Below are positions 19,101 to 28,278 of a stretch of 64,000 nucleotides of DNA, in pieces. The notes beneath the pieces are model-generated. The model saw only the letters and a program-made list of their open reading frames with translations, made no database searches and was not told the DNA's origin. Positions within the stretch are counted from its first letter, which is position 1, and each line of letters begins with the position of its first letter. Position numbers and translations under genes: made by a program. This stretch comes from Pythium myriotylum (Eukaryota; Oomycota; Peronosporomycetes; Pythiales; Pythiaceae): positions 806,001-870,000 of the forward strand of contig JALJCQ010000015.1 in NCBI GenBank assembly GCA_023091665.1. Direction: 5' to 3'.

Positions 19101-19328
19101 TGGCGGTCGAAGACGCGAGCTCAGAGAAACCGTGAAGGCTCCCCGGCCTTGCGTGCCATCCCACCGAACCGTCACCCGACGGCGAACGCTGACACGTACC
19201 ACGGCGGTGCTGTTAACGGAGGCGAGCTACCTCCCGGTCCGTCCCGGGCACTCCATCAGCCTCAGCAGGAAAATCGTCCAAACCGAGCACCGAGCAATAG
19301 TCGACAGGCCAACCTTGTGCACCTCTAG
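16167..19328 (+). CDS. Subtilisin-like serine protease (S8), type I membrane protein
   Basis: 1053 residues from ATG 16167 (16173 is an equally good start). An N-terminal hydrophobic stretch (ASTLVALALALGAGAAAAA) is a signal peptide. A ~400-residue propeptide-like region, with many Cys, precedes the catalytic domain. The triad is visible: Asp in VVVAVTDTGLY (~443), His in CGHGTHVSGILAGS (~492), Ser in LQGTSQATPVVAGMA (~693); the oxyanion Asn lies in VAAGNSGDKGAY. A beta-rich domain follows (TFMLTDGANLRVTLVWTDPA, P-domain/PPC-like), then a membrane helix (WMTVGIIVGGTLMVLFLIAVVW) and a ~70-residue basic, Pro-rich cytosolic tail. The protease should therefore face the lumen or outside. Substrates unknown. 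The 5' kilobase is markedly GC-richer than the 3' part. Confidence 0.92.
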   Translation: MPMASTLVALALALGAGAAAAAVVDSTGLQFVSPEAFCRFHCSAHHVAQAYRHLQQAPASECLEHRCGELARRLSDVQSYSFPMATGSGVGEVLASADAGVADQASLKGYNLNDGKNVETISFVSCQSMAGAVAARQGVSLTLGDASANAFAGFHDAFFQAYDAMVSSADATYDACKLQFVQDQLLDNYTAPSTASSKDDETKIKPMLVRLAKQDKEIQCLDKVRDIWTHEDESFTPFLTRSDQGNANATVLLLHMPKDSAERVADLDCIASVVQLPAVLKLTPFARASLTLARSGITTGGPSLDIRLVKGSSAAEVTARLQSQIKAAIGIENAITYNTQQVNTRGIVLQTLNDYKAWTKALAVILEDDAVEWVDLKTSISTGALAPGASFEQRLMEKGMFQGARNLRTDQGRRLDDYVQDLVGVTEVRAQNITGTDVVVAVTDTGLYLYHDQFYQDNLDIFSVTVPKARKVIRYQPFANNHDESEQTTCGHGTHVSGILAGSSYSGLYKDLGIAHSARIAFLDIGMQPASCANQPGCVPELATPLLVDELMSEQYKAGARIYSFSWGTSGNDYNSQARDIDDYVYNHPDVLVIVAAGNSGDKGAYSISAPSGAKNVISVGASLNDAASFVKTPCSSVLNKQTIASFSSYGPALDGRLKPDLVAPGMVIESAQSEAPGSTVKSSSLCSLQGTSQATPVVAGMAVLLLEWLRDGWWKHGVKDAAYGMKTIPAALLKALIIHSGEKLSRRLVAPRNGVTSCVAMESAALPLTSYPDFNQGYGKPTMANLVSFKDDVGAGVYFFPNSTEGSEPRVTEGQSAKFTFMLTDGANLRVTLVWTDPAGSVGGKMALQNDLDLSVRVPNTDQVFYPLSGNGTRDALNNVEMVEVSYSQIVKAMKAQDSSFDGSKGVTVEAVVYGYSVKSGARTGQPFALVASSSPSSVETTIASVGSDSSSFWQPWMTVGIIVGGTLMVLFLIAVVWRSKTRAQRNREGSPALRAIPPNRHPTANADTYHGGAVNGGELPPGPSRALHQPQQENRPNRAPSNSRQANLVHL

Positions 19329-19597
19329 AGATATTCGTGAGTTGTGATATGTGTACCGATAAGCGAAAGCGGTGAAATTAATAAAGCTCAACTGTAAGCA
19401 ATGAGAGTGAAAGAGGAGTGTGGCTCCATACATTACCACTGAGCTCGTGCACACGGCCAAAGGAGCATCCTTTCGGTTTGCAGAGGACGCCATTTTCCAG
19501 AAACGAGCCCGTCAAATTTGAAGGTACTGGATTCTTGCGTATCTTGCGAAAGGTCACATAGATCCACAGAAAGCTACGTGAGACTTGAAGCCTCAAC

Positions 19598-21631
19598 ATG
19601 GCGTCATCCTCTTTGCCGCAGCTCCTGACGCTGCTGCTGTGCTTGGCAGCAGCGACGTCGGTCGAGAGCGGTGTGCTCTACCCGCGCGGCCGCCACTTCG
19701 CCAAGCACCACGTCGCCAACGTCACGGTCGAGCGCCACGTCGACGCGTTCGTCAACAAGCGCGCAGCCAACGCCACGCAGAGCTTCGAGCTCATCGCGCG
19801 CGTGCCGCTGCAGCTCTTCGAGTTCAAGTACGACGCGATCGTCGGCCGCACGCAGTTTGGCGTGCTGGGTCCGGAGCTGCTCGAGCTGCTGCCTGACGGC
19901 GTGCAGATTGTACCGCAGCGTGTCGTGCTGGACCACGACACCAAGCAAAAAGTAGCGCTCAAAGACTTCCATGTCGTCGACAAGGACACGCTATTCATGC
20001 ACAATGTGGGTGCCACCAAAGTGCTCATCATGGAGAACCGCCAGCAGCGCCAGGAGATCGAGTCGCTCAAGAGAACGATTGAGAGCCAGCAGCTTCGTAT
20101 CGACGAGCTGCAGCACTATCTTGAACAGGAAGCGAGCGTGCATCTCGTTGAGCAAAGGCGTATTGTCGAAGCTGAGATCGTGCGCGCCGAGAAGCTGATC
20201 GAAGAGGCCCGAGTGCGAGGCGAGGAAGAGCGACGAACTGCAGAGGAGAAGAAGACCTATGAACTGCAAATCGAAGAGACTCGCCACGAGCTTGCGCGGC
20301 GCCGCCTCGAAGAAGAGGACGTGATTCGAAAACAACAGAACCGCGATCTTGTTCAGCTTCAGGAAGAATCGAACGTTCGCCTTGAGATGAAACGGCGCGA
20401 GACTGAGGAAGTGCTGAAGGAGAAGCAACTGCAGCTGGATCGCGAGCGCATGCAAGTTGAACGCAACACATCGTTGGCAATGGCTCACATTGACGTGGAA
20501 GGGCGAATCAAGCAGCAGCGTTTGAACCAGGATATCGAAATGGCACAGTTGCAGCAACGGCTTGAGGCCGACCGCGTCAAGCTCATGCAGGCCCTGCAAG
20601 CGACCTTCGACAATCTAGGTCAAGGCGCGATGGTCCTGCTCACTGACAAAGAGAAGCTGATGAAATTTGTCGGTGGATTTGTTGCGCTCGCCGCCGGTAT
20701 CTTCCTCAGTCGCGAAGCGATTCGTATCATCGGTATGCTGATCGAACAGCGTCTAGGCAAGCCGTCGCTCGTGCGCGAGACCTCCCGGTCCAGCGGATTG
20801 TTGGGCTTTTTCAAGTCTCGGTTCTTCACCAAGGCCAAGGGACAGGAAGAACTTAAAGATGTTGTCTTGCGTGAGACATTGGAGACGCGAGTGCACGAAA
20901 TCGCGAGATCAGTTCGCAACGCCATTGTGCACGGCGCACCGTACCGCCACTTGCTTCTGTATGGGCCACCGGGAACAGGCAAGACCATGGTCGCCAAGCG
21001 TCTCGCGATGGCCTCCGGGATGGACTACGCAATCCTCAGCGGAGGTGACGTCGGTCCGCTTGGTTCAGACGCTGTCACAGAACTGCACACGTTGTTCCAG
21101 TGGGCCAATGCTTCCCCTCGCGGTGTCCTCATCTTCATCGACGAGGCAGAGGCCTTCCTAGGTTGTCGCGCAACGCGCAAGACCCACATGAGTGAGGCCA
21201 TGCGCAACGCGTTGAATGCACTGTTGTATCACACTGGCACCCAGTCCAAGCACTTTATGCTAGTAATCGCGACGAACCGACCTGAGGATTTGGATAGCGC
21301 GGTCACTGATCGAATCGATGACACGCTTCACTTTGATTTGCCCGAGCAGGCAGAGCGTGTGCGACTGCTGGAAATGTACTTCGACGAATTTGTTGGCAAG
21401 ATGGAGACGGTGGAGGCCAAGGACGTGCTCATGAAGTCGCTCGCCAAGTACGGTGACCTGACGAATGGTATGAGTGGCCGTGAGATCGCCAAGATGATGC
21501 TGTACCTCCAGAGTATTGTCTACGCGCAGGACGACGTCAAGGTCTCCAAGAAACTTGTTGACCGTGTTGTCAAAGAGAAGATCGATGAACACAAACGTAA
21601 GCTTGAGCTACGTAACTATAGTGAACGCTAG
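19598..21631 (+). CDS. ATAD3: ATAD3-like AAA ATPase with N-terminal S74-like chaperone domain
   Basis: 677 residues. The C-terminal two thirds match ATAD3, the mitochondrial inner-membrane AAA ATPase: long coiled coil (~145-345), membrane segment (FVGGFVALAAGIFLSREAIRI, ~350-370), Walker A GPPGTGKTMVAKRL (~453), Walker B VLIFIDEAEAFL (~510), sensor IATNRPEDLD and arginine region. Unusual: residues 1-22 look like a signal peptide (LPQLLTLLLCLAAATSVES), and ~55-145 resemble the intramolecular chaperone domain of the S74 family (endosialidase-tail/MYRF type): FEFKYDAIVGRTQFGVLGPELLELLP, quoted here as FGVLGPELLELLPD, then VVDKDTLFMHNVGATKVLIMENRQQ leading into the coiled coil, cf. IGVIAQEL..VFPE and VDY..L..LL..AIKEL. 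A fusion of these parts is not one I know. The S74 assignment is by eye. Confidence 0.85.
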   Translation: MASSSLPQLLTLLLCLAAATSVESGVLYPRGRHFAKHHVANVTVERHVDAFVNKRAANATQSFELIARVPLQLFEFKYDAIVGRTQFGVLGPELLELLPDGVQIVPQRVVLDHDTKQKVALKDFHVVDKDTLFMHNVGATKVLIMENRQQRQEIESLKRTIESQQLRIDELQHYLEQEASVHLVEQRRIVEAEIVRAEKLIEEARVRGEEERRTAEEKKTYELQIEETRHELARRRLEEEDVIRKQQNRDLVQLQEESNVRLEMKRRETEEVLKEKQLQLDRERMQVERNTSLAMAHIDVEGRIKQQRLNQDIEMAQLQQRLEADRVKLMQALQATFDNLGQGAMVLLTDKEKLMKFVGGFVALAAGIFLSREAIRIIGMLIEQRLGKPSLVRETSRSSGLLGFFKSRFFTKAKGQEELKDVVLRETLETRVHEIARSVRNAIVHGAPYRHLLLYGPPGTGKTMVAKRLAMASGMDYAILSGGDVGPLGSDAVTELHTLFQWANASPRGVLIFIDEAEAFLGCRATRKTHMSEAMRNALNALLYHTGTQSKHFMLVIATNRPEDLDSAVTDRIDDTLHFDLPEQAERVRLLEMYFDEFVGKMETVEAKDVLMKSLAKYGDLTNGMSGREIAKMMLYLQSIVYAQDDVKVSKKLVDRVVKEKIDEHKRKLELRNYSER

Positions 21632-21838
21632 TCGTACACTGAGATGGATATCTGAAAATGAAATTACGCATTTGGCGGCGTACAGGAAATTTGTAGATGT
21701 ATTGAGAAGTGTATTGGGAGAGGACTGTTACCAAGAAAGGGACAGGAGCTGCCATCAGCAGCACTGTATGAACTCATTCGCGACTCATCACATCGTGTCC
21801 GCCCCCTCGTTTCGCCTAGGCTGTGTGCGTCGAGTCGT

Positions 21839-23250
21839 CTAGAGCGGCTTGTTCCAGACCCACTTGTTACCCGAGTACTTGGTGCCTTCCTCGACGGGGC
21901 ATCCGCCGTGGAGGCTCATCGGATCACCCTGGCCGTTTGGCAGCATACTGTAGAACACGATGACCTTGCGCTTTCGTGGAGGTACCTTGAGTCCCTTTGT
22001 ACAATCGTTCATCACGCTCGGCTGGGGCTTGCCGCCAAAGCGAGGGAAGATTGTGTGGCCACCCTTCTCAACGTCTGACATGTACCAGAAGACCGTAATC
22101 ATGCGGTTCTTGTAGCCATGGTGGATCATTTCCAAGACGTCAGGCTGGTTCTTGTGGAGATCAGCGGGGAAGTAGTCCGTGTGCTGGTCGTACTTCTGGG
22201 TTTCTTCGTAGCGAAGCACCTGGACATCTTCCTGGTGGCTCATCGGCACCTTGACAAGATCCTCAGTGCGCTGATCAATCTCATGGAGTCTTGGGTGACT
22301 CGAGGACGGAAGGAAATAGGTCGTGCTCGTGCGCCAGTCCGTAGCAGGGCGGTTTTCGTGGCCGTCAATAAGCGTCACACCCGACGGCTTCAGGTGCTCG
22401 AGAGAGAGGTCCATGATGATGTCGATCTCATCGTCCTTGAGAAAGTCATCAACTCCAAACACAAGCGGGACCATGCTCAGTGTCTCCAGCACGACACTGC
22501 CCTTGCCCGTCACATTTTGCACAACCGCTAGATAGCGCAAAATCGCATTAGCCATCTGAACCGTGAATAATTCGTATCATTGTGAGGACGTACTTTTGTG
22601 GCCGATCTTGATGCCCGGCCAGATGAACTGACCACCTTCAAAGAGGAAAACGATGTTGTTGGAGATCTCGCTCAGTCGCTCAAGTCGCTTGCCCTGCGGC
22701 GTGAAAAACGCTGGCGGCTGCTTGTACTTGTACGCGAGTTCATCCTGCGGCTGCGGGATCTCGAGCAGCGCCTGGAGTTCGTTCTTGAAAGCCGTAAAGT
22801 CCAGTGCCGACTCCGCACGGAGCTCCGGCTTCATGCCATCCTTGAACGCCGTCACGCTCAACCTGAATAGCACAAGTATCCATGGATCAGAGTGGAGACA
22901 ATCTCCTCAAGCGAGAACCTCGCCACGTACGTCTCCTGCGGAGTCTTCTTGACACAGAGCACATGGAAGCCCTTGACGGGACCATACTCGGTGAGGTACT
23001 GCTCGGCGTCGCTGCAATCAAGCGACGCGGGCGCGTTGGCGATGCCCTGGAACTGGTCGAGCACCGTGAGCACACGCGTCTGCGCCGTGTGCACGAGGCT
23101 CTGGAACTCGTTCGGCTTGACGTACGCGAAGCCCGAGACGCCGAGCGCGACTAGCGCGACGAGCACCGAGAGCGTCGTGAACGACGAGCCGCCGGACGCC
23201 GCGAGCTTGGGCGCCGCGGGGGCCTTCTTCGCTTGCTCCTTCGCGGCCAT
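21839..23250 (-). CDS. Prolyl 4-hydroxylase-type 2-oxoglutarate/Fe(II) dioxygenase
   Basis: Three exons: 23250-22931, 22862-22594, 22527-21839; introns 22863-22930 (68 nt, GTACGT...CAG) and 22528-22593 (66 nt, GTACGT...CTAG, branch GGCTAAT). Product 425 residues. An uncleaved N-terminal membrane anchor (TTLSVLVALVALGVSGFAYV) suggests a type II ER/Golgi protein. The catalytic domain is C-terminal: VDDFLKDDEIDIIMDL, YDQHTDYF (His-x-Asp iron ligands), MITVFWYMSDVEKGGHTIFP, SLHGGCPVEEGTKYSGNKWVW (second His; Lys for 2-oxoglutarate). Matches eukaryotic P4H alpha subunits, which hydroxylate proline in secreted proteins; the actual substrate is unknown. An earlier CAG in intron 2 would start exon 3 out of frame, so the CTAG acceptor was chosen. 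Confidence 0.9.
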
Positions 23251-23774
23251 CGGGCGAGATCTTGGGAAATGAAGGAGTCAGATGACCGCAGAGGTGAGCT
23301 CTTCACAAGAGACACGCAGACGCTCGGGATATACGTTTGTAGAGGTTAACGCCAGGGCCGAGAGACAGGAAGTTGTATCGGAAGGTGAAGTTGGAGGTGG
23401 CTGTCAACACTGATGAAAATGCGGTTTCAAAGGTTCTGTGTAAAGGACGAAGTACTACTGCTACCGTTAAAGTTATAAGTTTTCTGAGCACCGAATTACG
23501 CAGCTTTGTTTACTAAAATTACTTTAATAGACATGGCTACAGAACCTTTCTCCGTTTGCAGCGTGCGGTCTCGCGAGCTCTGGGCAGTTTGAAGCCCAGA
23601 ATAGCATCTCGAAACTCTATTAGCACGCGATCCGTTCCGACGTCGCTCTTATGCGGCCGTTTCTCGCCGAAAGGCCAGAACGACGAGTCCTATTGTGAGA
23701 TCGGACGCGAACGGCGTTACGATCTACCGCCCACGAGAGTCCCACTCGTGATCTCGCTCACCAAGACCAACGCC
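23251..23774. other. Divergent promoter region
   Basis: About 520 bases between the start codons of the prolyl hydroxylase (minus strand) and the membrane protein (plus strand). It probably holds both promoters. A short upstream reading frame starts at ATG 23533 and stops after 19 codons, overlapping the longer frame. No RNA gene seen. Confidence 0.35.
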
Positions 23775-25841
23775 ATGGAGGCTGCCATCGCGAAAGCGTC
23801 CCCGTCTCTGGTTCCACCAGGAGCCACCAAGGTCTTGCCTCACAATGCTTCGCAACGGGTCAAGCCGAAGCGCATAACGTCGGCCCAAGTGTGGCTGCTC
23901 GCACGGCGGATGCTCGTGCTCGGGGCAGCAGTGCTCTACGTCTACACGCTTTTACAGGGCGGAACCAAGGCGATCGAAGTGCTTTATGGCGTAGTTGATG
24001 ACTCGGTCAAGTTCGAGGTCATGCGCTGCGACCTGATCGTATCGTACGCCGGCCAGTCGGCCATTCGCACGAGTCCGTTGGTCGACGCACTCGGCGGCTC
24101 ATTCATACGCAATGACACGATGTACTTGCTCAGCGAGAATGCCGTGAGCTTCAATAGCTGCGGAGCCGGCACTGCGTACAATCGGAACATGTACAGCAAC
24201 ACTTTTCTGCGTACCCAGTTCTCAGATCTTGTGCGAGACACGTCCTACAACCTCTCTCTCTTCAAAACTAGCGACCTCGTGGTGCCCATCGTAGACTGCA
24301 CGTCGACCATCCTGCTGGAGCAAATCACCACGTACATGCGCGTGTTCTACCTCGTCCGTTCCAAGACCGACCCAACTGCTTTGAGTCTGATCTCGTACTC
24401 GTTCTCAATGCAAGACTATCGATTCCCAGACCAATATCAAACCGGTGTGACAGGAATGTTAGTGCTATCCGTGGTATCCGACATGAGGTTCCAGAACGCT
24501 GATGCAACTTACTTCGCCATGGCACTCGCGTATCCGTTCCGAAAGCCAGCTTACGCCGTGTACTTGTACCAAGATGACACACCGGACGGCTTCCGCATCT
24601 TTGAGAGCATTCCGACTTCTGCTACGGATGTCTCCCGAGTCATTTACACATCGTGGCGAACCGGTATCTTCACGTCCCAATCTGAGACCGAGCAGAGCAA
24701 CGTCAAAAATATCAATGCCGTGTACAAGTCGGATCCTGAGGCCGCCTTGTCGGAGTGGGAGTGGCAAGGGATATCTCTGGTTCACGATGCGTGGACTTGG
24801 ACGCACGTGATCCACTTCATCTTTGCAGTCGATATGATTTTCTCAATCCTGGTGCTGCTACTCGTCATCTACCGCAACTTGTGCAAGGGCAAGTTCTGGA
24901 TTGGAGATGCTTTCGTCTCCGTCTCTCGATCCGTGACTCTGCGTGGTCTTCTCATCCTGCTGGCTTGGTATCTGGATGGTTTTTGGGCACTCATGGAGTT
25001 TTGCCTTCAAGAAGGGAAGATTCTATCAAACGCCCCGCCAATGTTCATCCACGAAGCCATCATCCACGCCGACTTCCTTGTTATCTACCTGAGCCTCGCG
25101 GGTCTATTGGGCATGATACTACATGAGCGTATTGACCCAGCACTGGCTGTATTTCTCTTCGAGATCGGATTCGCGAACCGCCATTCCATCATTCAGTGGT
25201 TTCCCAAAGCTCTTGAGGTCGTCATTGATTTTTACCTTACCGATGCAACGAAAGGCGTAGTACCTGTCCCCACAAAGCTTGCTGGTATCTCACCGTTGCG
25301 TTTCCGGACGACCCATGTTCTTCACTCCAAATCCGTGTCCGTGGTGTTCGCAGTATGTGCACCCGTATTCCTTACATTTGCGGTGTTGCTCGTCTACGTC
25401 CCAATACGCAAGCTTCACCGACGCTTTTTCCCGGACCGCATGATCCAATTATCTCGAGGAACAAACTTGTCGACAGAGAGTGATGCCATCTTGGCGTGGA
25501 ACCACAAGCTCACAATGTTCGAAGTCGCGACAGGCGCTGCGTTACAGAACCGTGTGGGGCTTGTATCAGACTACGACAACTGCGTGTACATCAAAGGCAT
25601 GAAGTTCGCGAGCGCGGACGGCATTTTCTGTAACGGTTTTGTCGTCGCAAACGGCAAATGGCTCGTGCGGATGATCGAGCTGCCTCTTGTTTTGATGATG
25701 ATCGTACTGCGTGTCCGGTTTGCGGATGTGTACGTTTACGAAGTGGAGACGTATACGGTTCAAAACAATGCCCGCCTGTTCTATCCAGAGATGCTGACAT
25801 TCAGAGAACTGTTCCAGCTCAACACCATGGTTCTAGCGTAA
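23775..25841 (+). CDS. Unidentified multi-pass membrane protein
   Basis: 688 residues from ATG 23775 (GCCATGG context). The frame is open back to 23556 without an ATG, so an upstream exon is possible; a TTTGCAG at about 23560 could be an acceptor. One helix near the N-terminus (RRMLVLGAAVLYVYTLLQGG) is followed by ~260 residues with Asn-x-Ser/Thr sites and few Cys, probably extracytoplasmic, then about six helices (HVIHFIFAVDMIFSILVLLLV; RGLLILLAWYLDGFWALMEF; FLVIYLSLAGLLGMIL; VFAVCAPVFLTFAVLLVYV; LPLVLMMIVLRV region). No known motif recognised. Different from family A although located beside it. Function not assigned. Confidence 0.75.
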   Translation: MEAAIAKASPSLVPPGATKVLPHNASQRVKPKRITSAQVWLLARRMLVLGAAVLYVYTLLQGGTKAIEVLYGVVDDSVKFEVMRCDLIVSYAGQSAIRTSPLVDALGGSFIRNDTMYLLSENAVSFNSCGAGTAYNRNMYSNTFLRTQFSDLVRDTSYNLSLFKTSDLVVPIVDCTSTILLEQITTYMRVFYLVRSKTDPTALSLISYSFSMQDYRFPDQYQTGVTGMLVLSVVSDMRFQNADATYFAMALAYPFRKPAYAVYLYQDDTPDGFRIFESIPTSATDVSRVIYTSWRTGIFTSQSETEQSNVKNINAVYKSDPEAALSEWEWQGISLVHDAWTWTHVIHFIFAVDMIFSILVLLLVIYRNLCKGKFWIGDAFVSVSRSVTLRGLLILLAWYLDGFWALMEFCLQEGKILSNAPPMFIHEAIIHADFLVIYLSLAGLLGMILHERIDPALAVFLFEIGFANRHSIIQWFPKALEVVIDFYLTDATKGVVPVPTKLAGISPLRFRTTHVLHSKSVSVVFAVCAPVFLTFAVLLVYVPIRKLHRRFFPDRMIQLSRGTNLSTESDAILAWNHKLTMFEVATGAALQNRVGLVSDYDNCVYIKGMKFASADGIFCNGFVVANGKWLVRMIELPLVLMMIVLRVRFADVYVYEVETYTVQNNARLFYPEMLTFRELFQLNTMVLA

Positions 25842-26394
25842 ATAGAGGCATGTAGCGCACTTTCCCTTCATAACTATCCGCTAGACGAAGTTGCCAAGCT
25901 CAAGGTCGTCGATATGAAGTCCAACGATCACGACTGGTGAACCGGCTTTGTGCATGAAGACAAATCTGTCCTTTTCATGTTCAGCTGGCTTCGTAACAGG
26001 ATTTTCAGTCTGAGTGTTGAACCTGTGATTCCTGCGCCATTGTAGCGTGATACAAAGTCTCCGTGTCGAGAGCGTCGCAAATAACTATGTGAGTGCCCTC
26101 GAACAGACGTCAATCCCCGGGCCGTTACAGTGAGCTACTAGAAGTAGCGATAGCAAACTCTTTGGTGGATCACGACAGGTGCGTTTGCTTACGTCCGAAT
26201 CACATCGGTCACCATCGCTGCAGGATTTGGTCACTCCGTACAGCTTCGGCAATGGCAAGGACGGCAACTTCGACACAAACCCTACCCGCCTGATCTCTCA
26301 TCACACCATTAAGGTTGGGGGTCGGTTCCTGCCGACTCATGTTCCATGTCGGAGTATTTTTGGAGTACTCTGATTCTTTTCTTAGCCCGCCACA
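25842..26394. other. Intergenic region without recognised features
   Basis: About 550 bases between two plus-strand genes. Only frames under 70 codons occur. It should contain the terminator of the upstream membrane protein and the promoter of family A copy 2. I see nothing else. Confidence 0.4.
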
Positions 26395-28167
26395 ATGCCG
26401 ATACCGAGAAGCAGAAAGAGCCCGAACTCATGGGTACCGAGAAGGATGCGAATGCCGCCTCTCCTTCACGCGGCAGCCAACTTCTGGCATGCCCTGCAAG
26501 TCGAACATCGCGGACAGTACAGCGATGACCAACTCAGGCGGTTCGCGAAGTATCAAGGTTCTGCGAGCGCAAGGCGCGTGACGATAGTCTGTGTTCTCAC
26601 ACCCATGCCCATGGTGGTAGTGCTCGTTTTACTCGGACTCATTCCGCTAGAATCCGTTGATCACGGCGCACTCGGGAGTCCCAACGTCTGGATCCGGCAT
26701 TCCCTTACGATGGTTATCATGTCGCTCACCGTTCTGCAGCAGATCCGGCAGCATCTCCCCGAGTTCCAGATCAACGCGTGCGACTGCTTTCTCATTACCA
26801 TTATCTCATCTGTGTGTGACGTGGCATTTGCACTCGCTGGTGCCTCACTCATCGGATACCCAATGCCGTTCACCATGGTACTCGGAAACTTCCCGTGGTA
26901 CATATCCTTCACGGCCGTATTCATCGCTCGCAAGTATCAAATCCTTCGGGATGTCTCACATTCCATCTCGAGAATGGGTCGGTACATTCTGATGAGCTGG
27001 TGTCAGTTGGCACTCACAGTGATCTACCCCCTCTATGGCTTCACGTACAAGAACCTTTCGGCAACACAGCAAACAGGCTTCGTGTTAGTTCTCCCTCTGA
27101 TCAAGATCGTCACCAAAAACTGGATAAGTCATGCGCTACCTGACAGCGACGACGCCAAACCGGAAGCTGTGATCTTCAACGTTGAGATCTTCCACTCCCT
27201 GTTCGTCTCGCTGTGCATGGGGAACACGGCCTCTATGCGAACGTTTGTCGTGCTCATGGCGGTCGACGTCTTGGAGGCATGGATTGCATTCCACGATGTG
27301 CTTCATGCATGCCACAGGTTGGTACCGATCTGTCGGAAACTGGACGCGATCGAAGGTCGAGACGTTCGTCGGTATCCATCTGTGTCCATGATTGCGAACA
27401 TGGTCGCTGAGAGTGGGCAGACTTCACCCACGATAAAACCTCATCCATGTTGGGGTGCATACACATCAGTTCGCGGTGGCAAGGTAGTTGACGTCGCTCG
27501 AATGTTGAACTCCGACGGACTATTACGGTCAGCTCGTATTGTGCCAGAACCATCTTCGGAACAGAGTGTCCAGTCGTTGGTTGATCAAGTGTATGGAAGA
27601 TTTAAGGCAGCACTCACGCTTCCAGAGTGCGAGGTCGCGGTGAATCAGACAAAGCGAATGCTCTTCGTGATCGAGTTCATCGTGCTCATTGAGTACACCG
27701 AGGTCATCATCCCAACTGTCTATAGTACGTTAATGCTGGCTCTGAGGGAAAGTGGGTGCCACTAACTCTGCTCCATTGAAGACGTTCTCGTCTTAGTATT
27801 CTTCGGCCTCCCAAACCGCGATTTCTACTCCTTTCTCGATGGCGTCTGTTCGTGGTCAGCACTGTTCGCCATCGTCGCCAATGTCCAGCTCTACGCGACG
27901 CTCGAGCTTTTTTCGCTAGTTGTGATGGCGTTCCTCATGCAGCGCCGCTTCGGGTTGTCGGTGGTCCATCAACTGGCGTTCGTGCTCGAAGACCGCGCCG
28001 CGAACATTCAAGCCAAGCTCCTGTTGTGGGTTTTACACATCACACAAAACTCGCTGGTACAGCTTGGTGCCGACTATACCTTCAAATTTGGTTGGCTTCG
28101 GCGCGATCCCAATGCGCCTCCGTTCGTATTTGCTCAGTCCTGCCCAAACATGACGCTGTCGACATGA
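26395..28167 (+). CDS. Family A multi-pass membrane protein, copy 2 (intact)
   Basis: Exons 26395-27724 and 27782-28167; intron 27725-27781 (57 nt, GTACGT, branch CACTAAC, TGAAG). Product 571 residues. It has the family blocks in order: VEHRGQYSDDQLRRF, TPMPMVVVLVLLGLIPLE, IGYPMPFTMVLGNFPWY, VIYPLYGFTYKNL, PLIKIVTKNWISHALPDSDD, KPEAVIFNVEIFHSLFVSLC, MLFVIEFIVLIEYTEVIIP, and in exon 2 LPNRDFYSFL, HQLAFVLEDRAANIQAKLLL, WVLHITQNSLVQLGADYTF. The intron position (phase 1 in an Asn codon after VY) is the same in all copies. The second intron of copies 1, 3 and 5 is absent here. No function assigned. ATG 26395 is first in frame; Met codons ~20 residues on are alternatives. Confidence 0.82.
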
Positions 28168-28278
28168 CGCCGCTTAGTGCACCACTGAACACTTACTCGC
28201 TGCCATCACGAGAGGTGACTAAGACGTACATTTACATGGTATGGCATTCCTCCTTTGCACAAATATGGTGCGTCCGAC

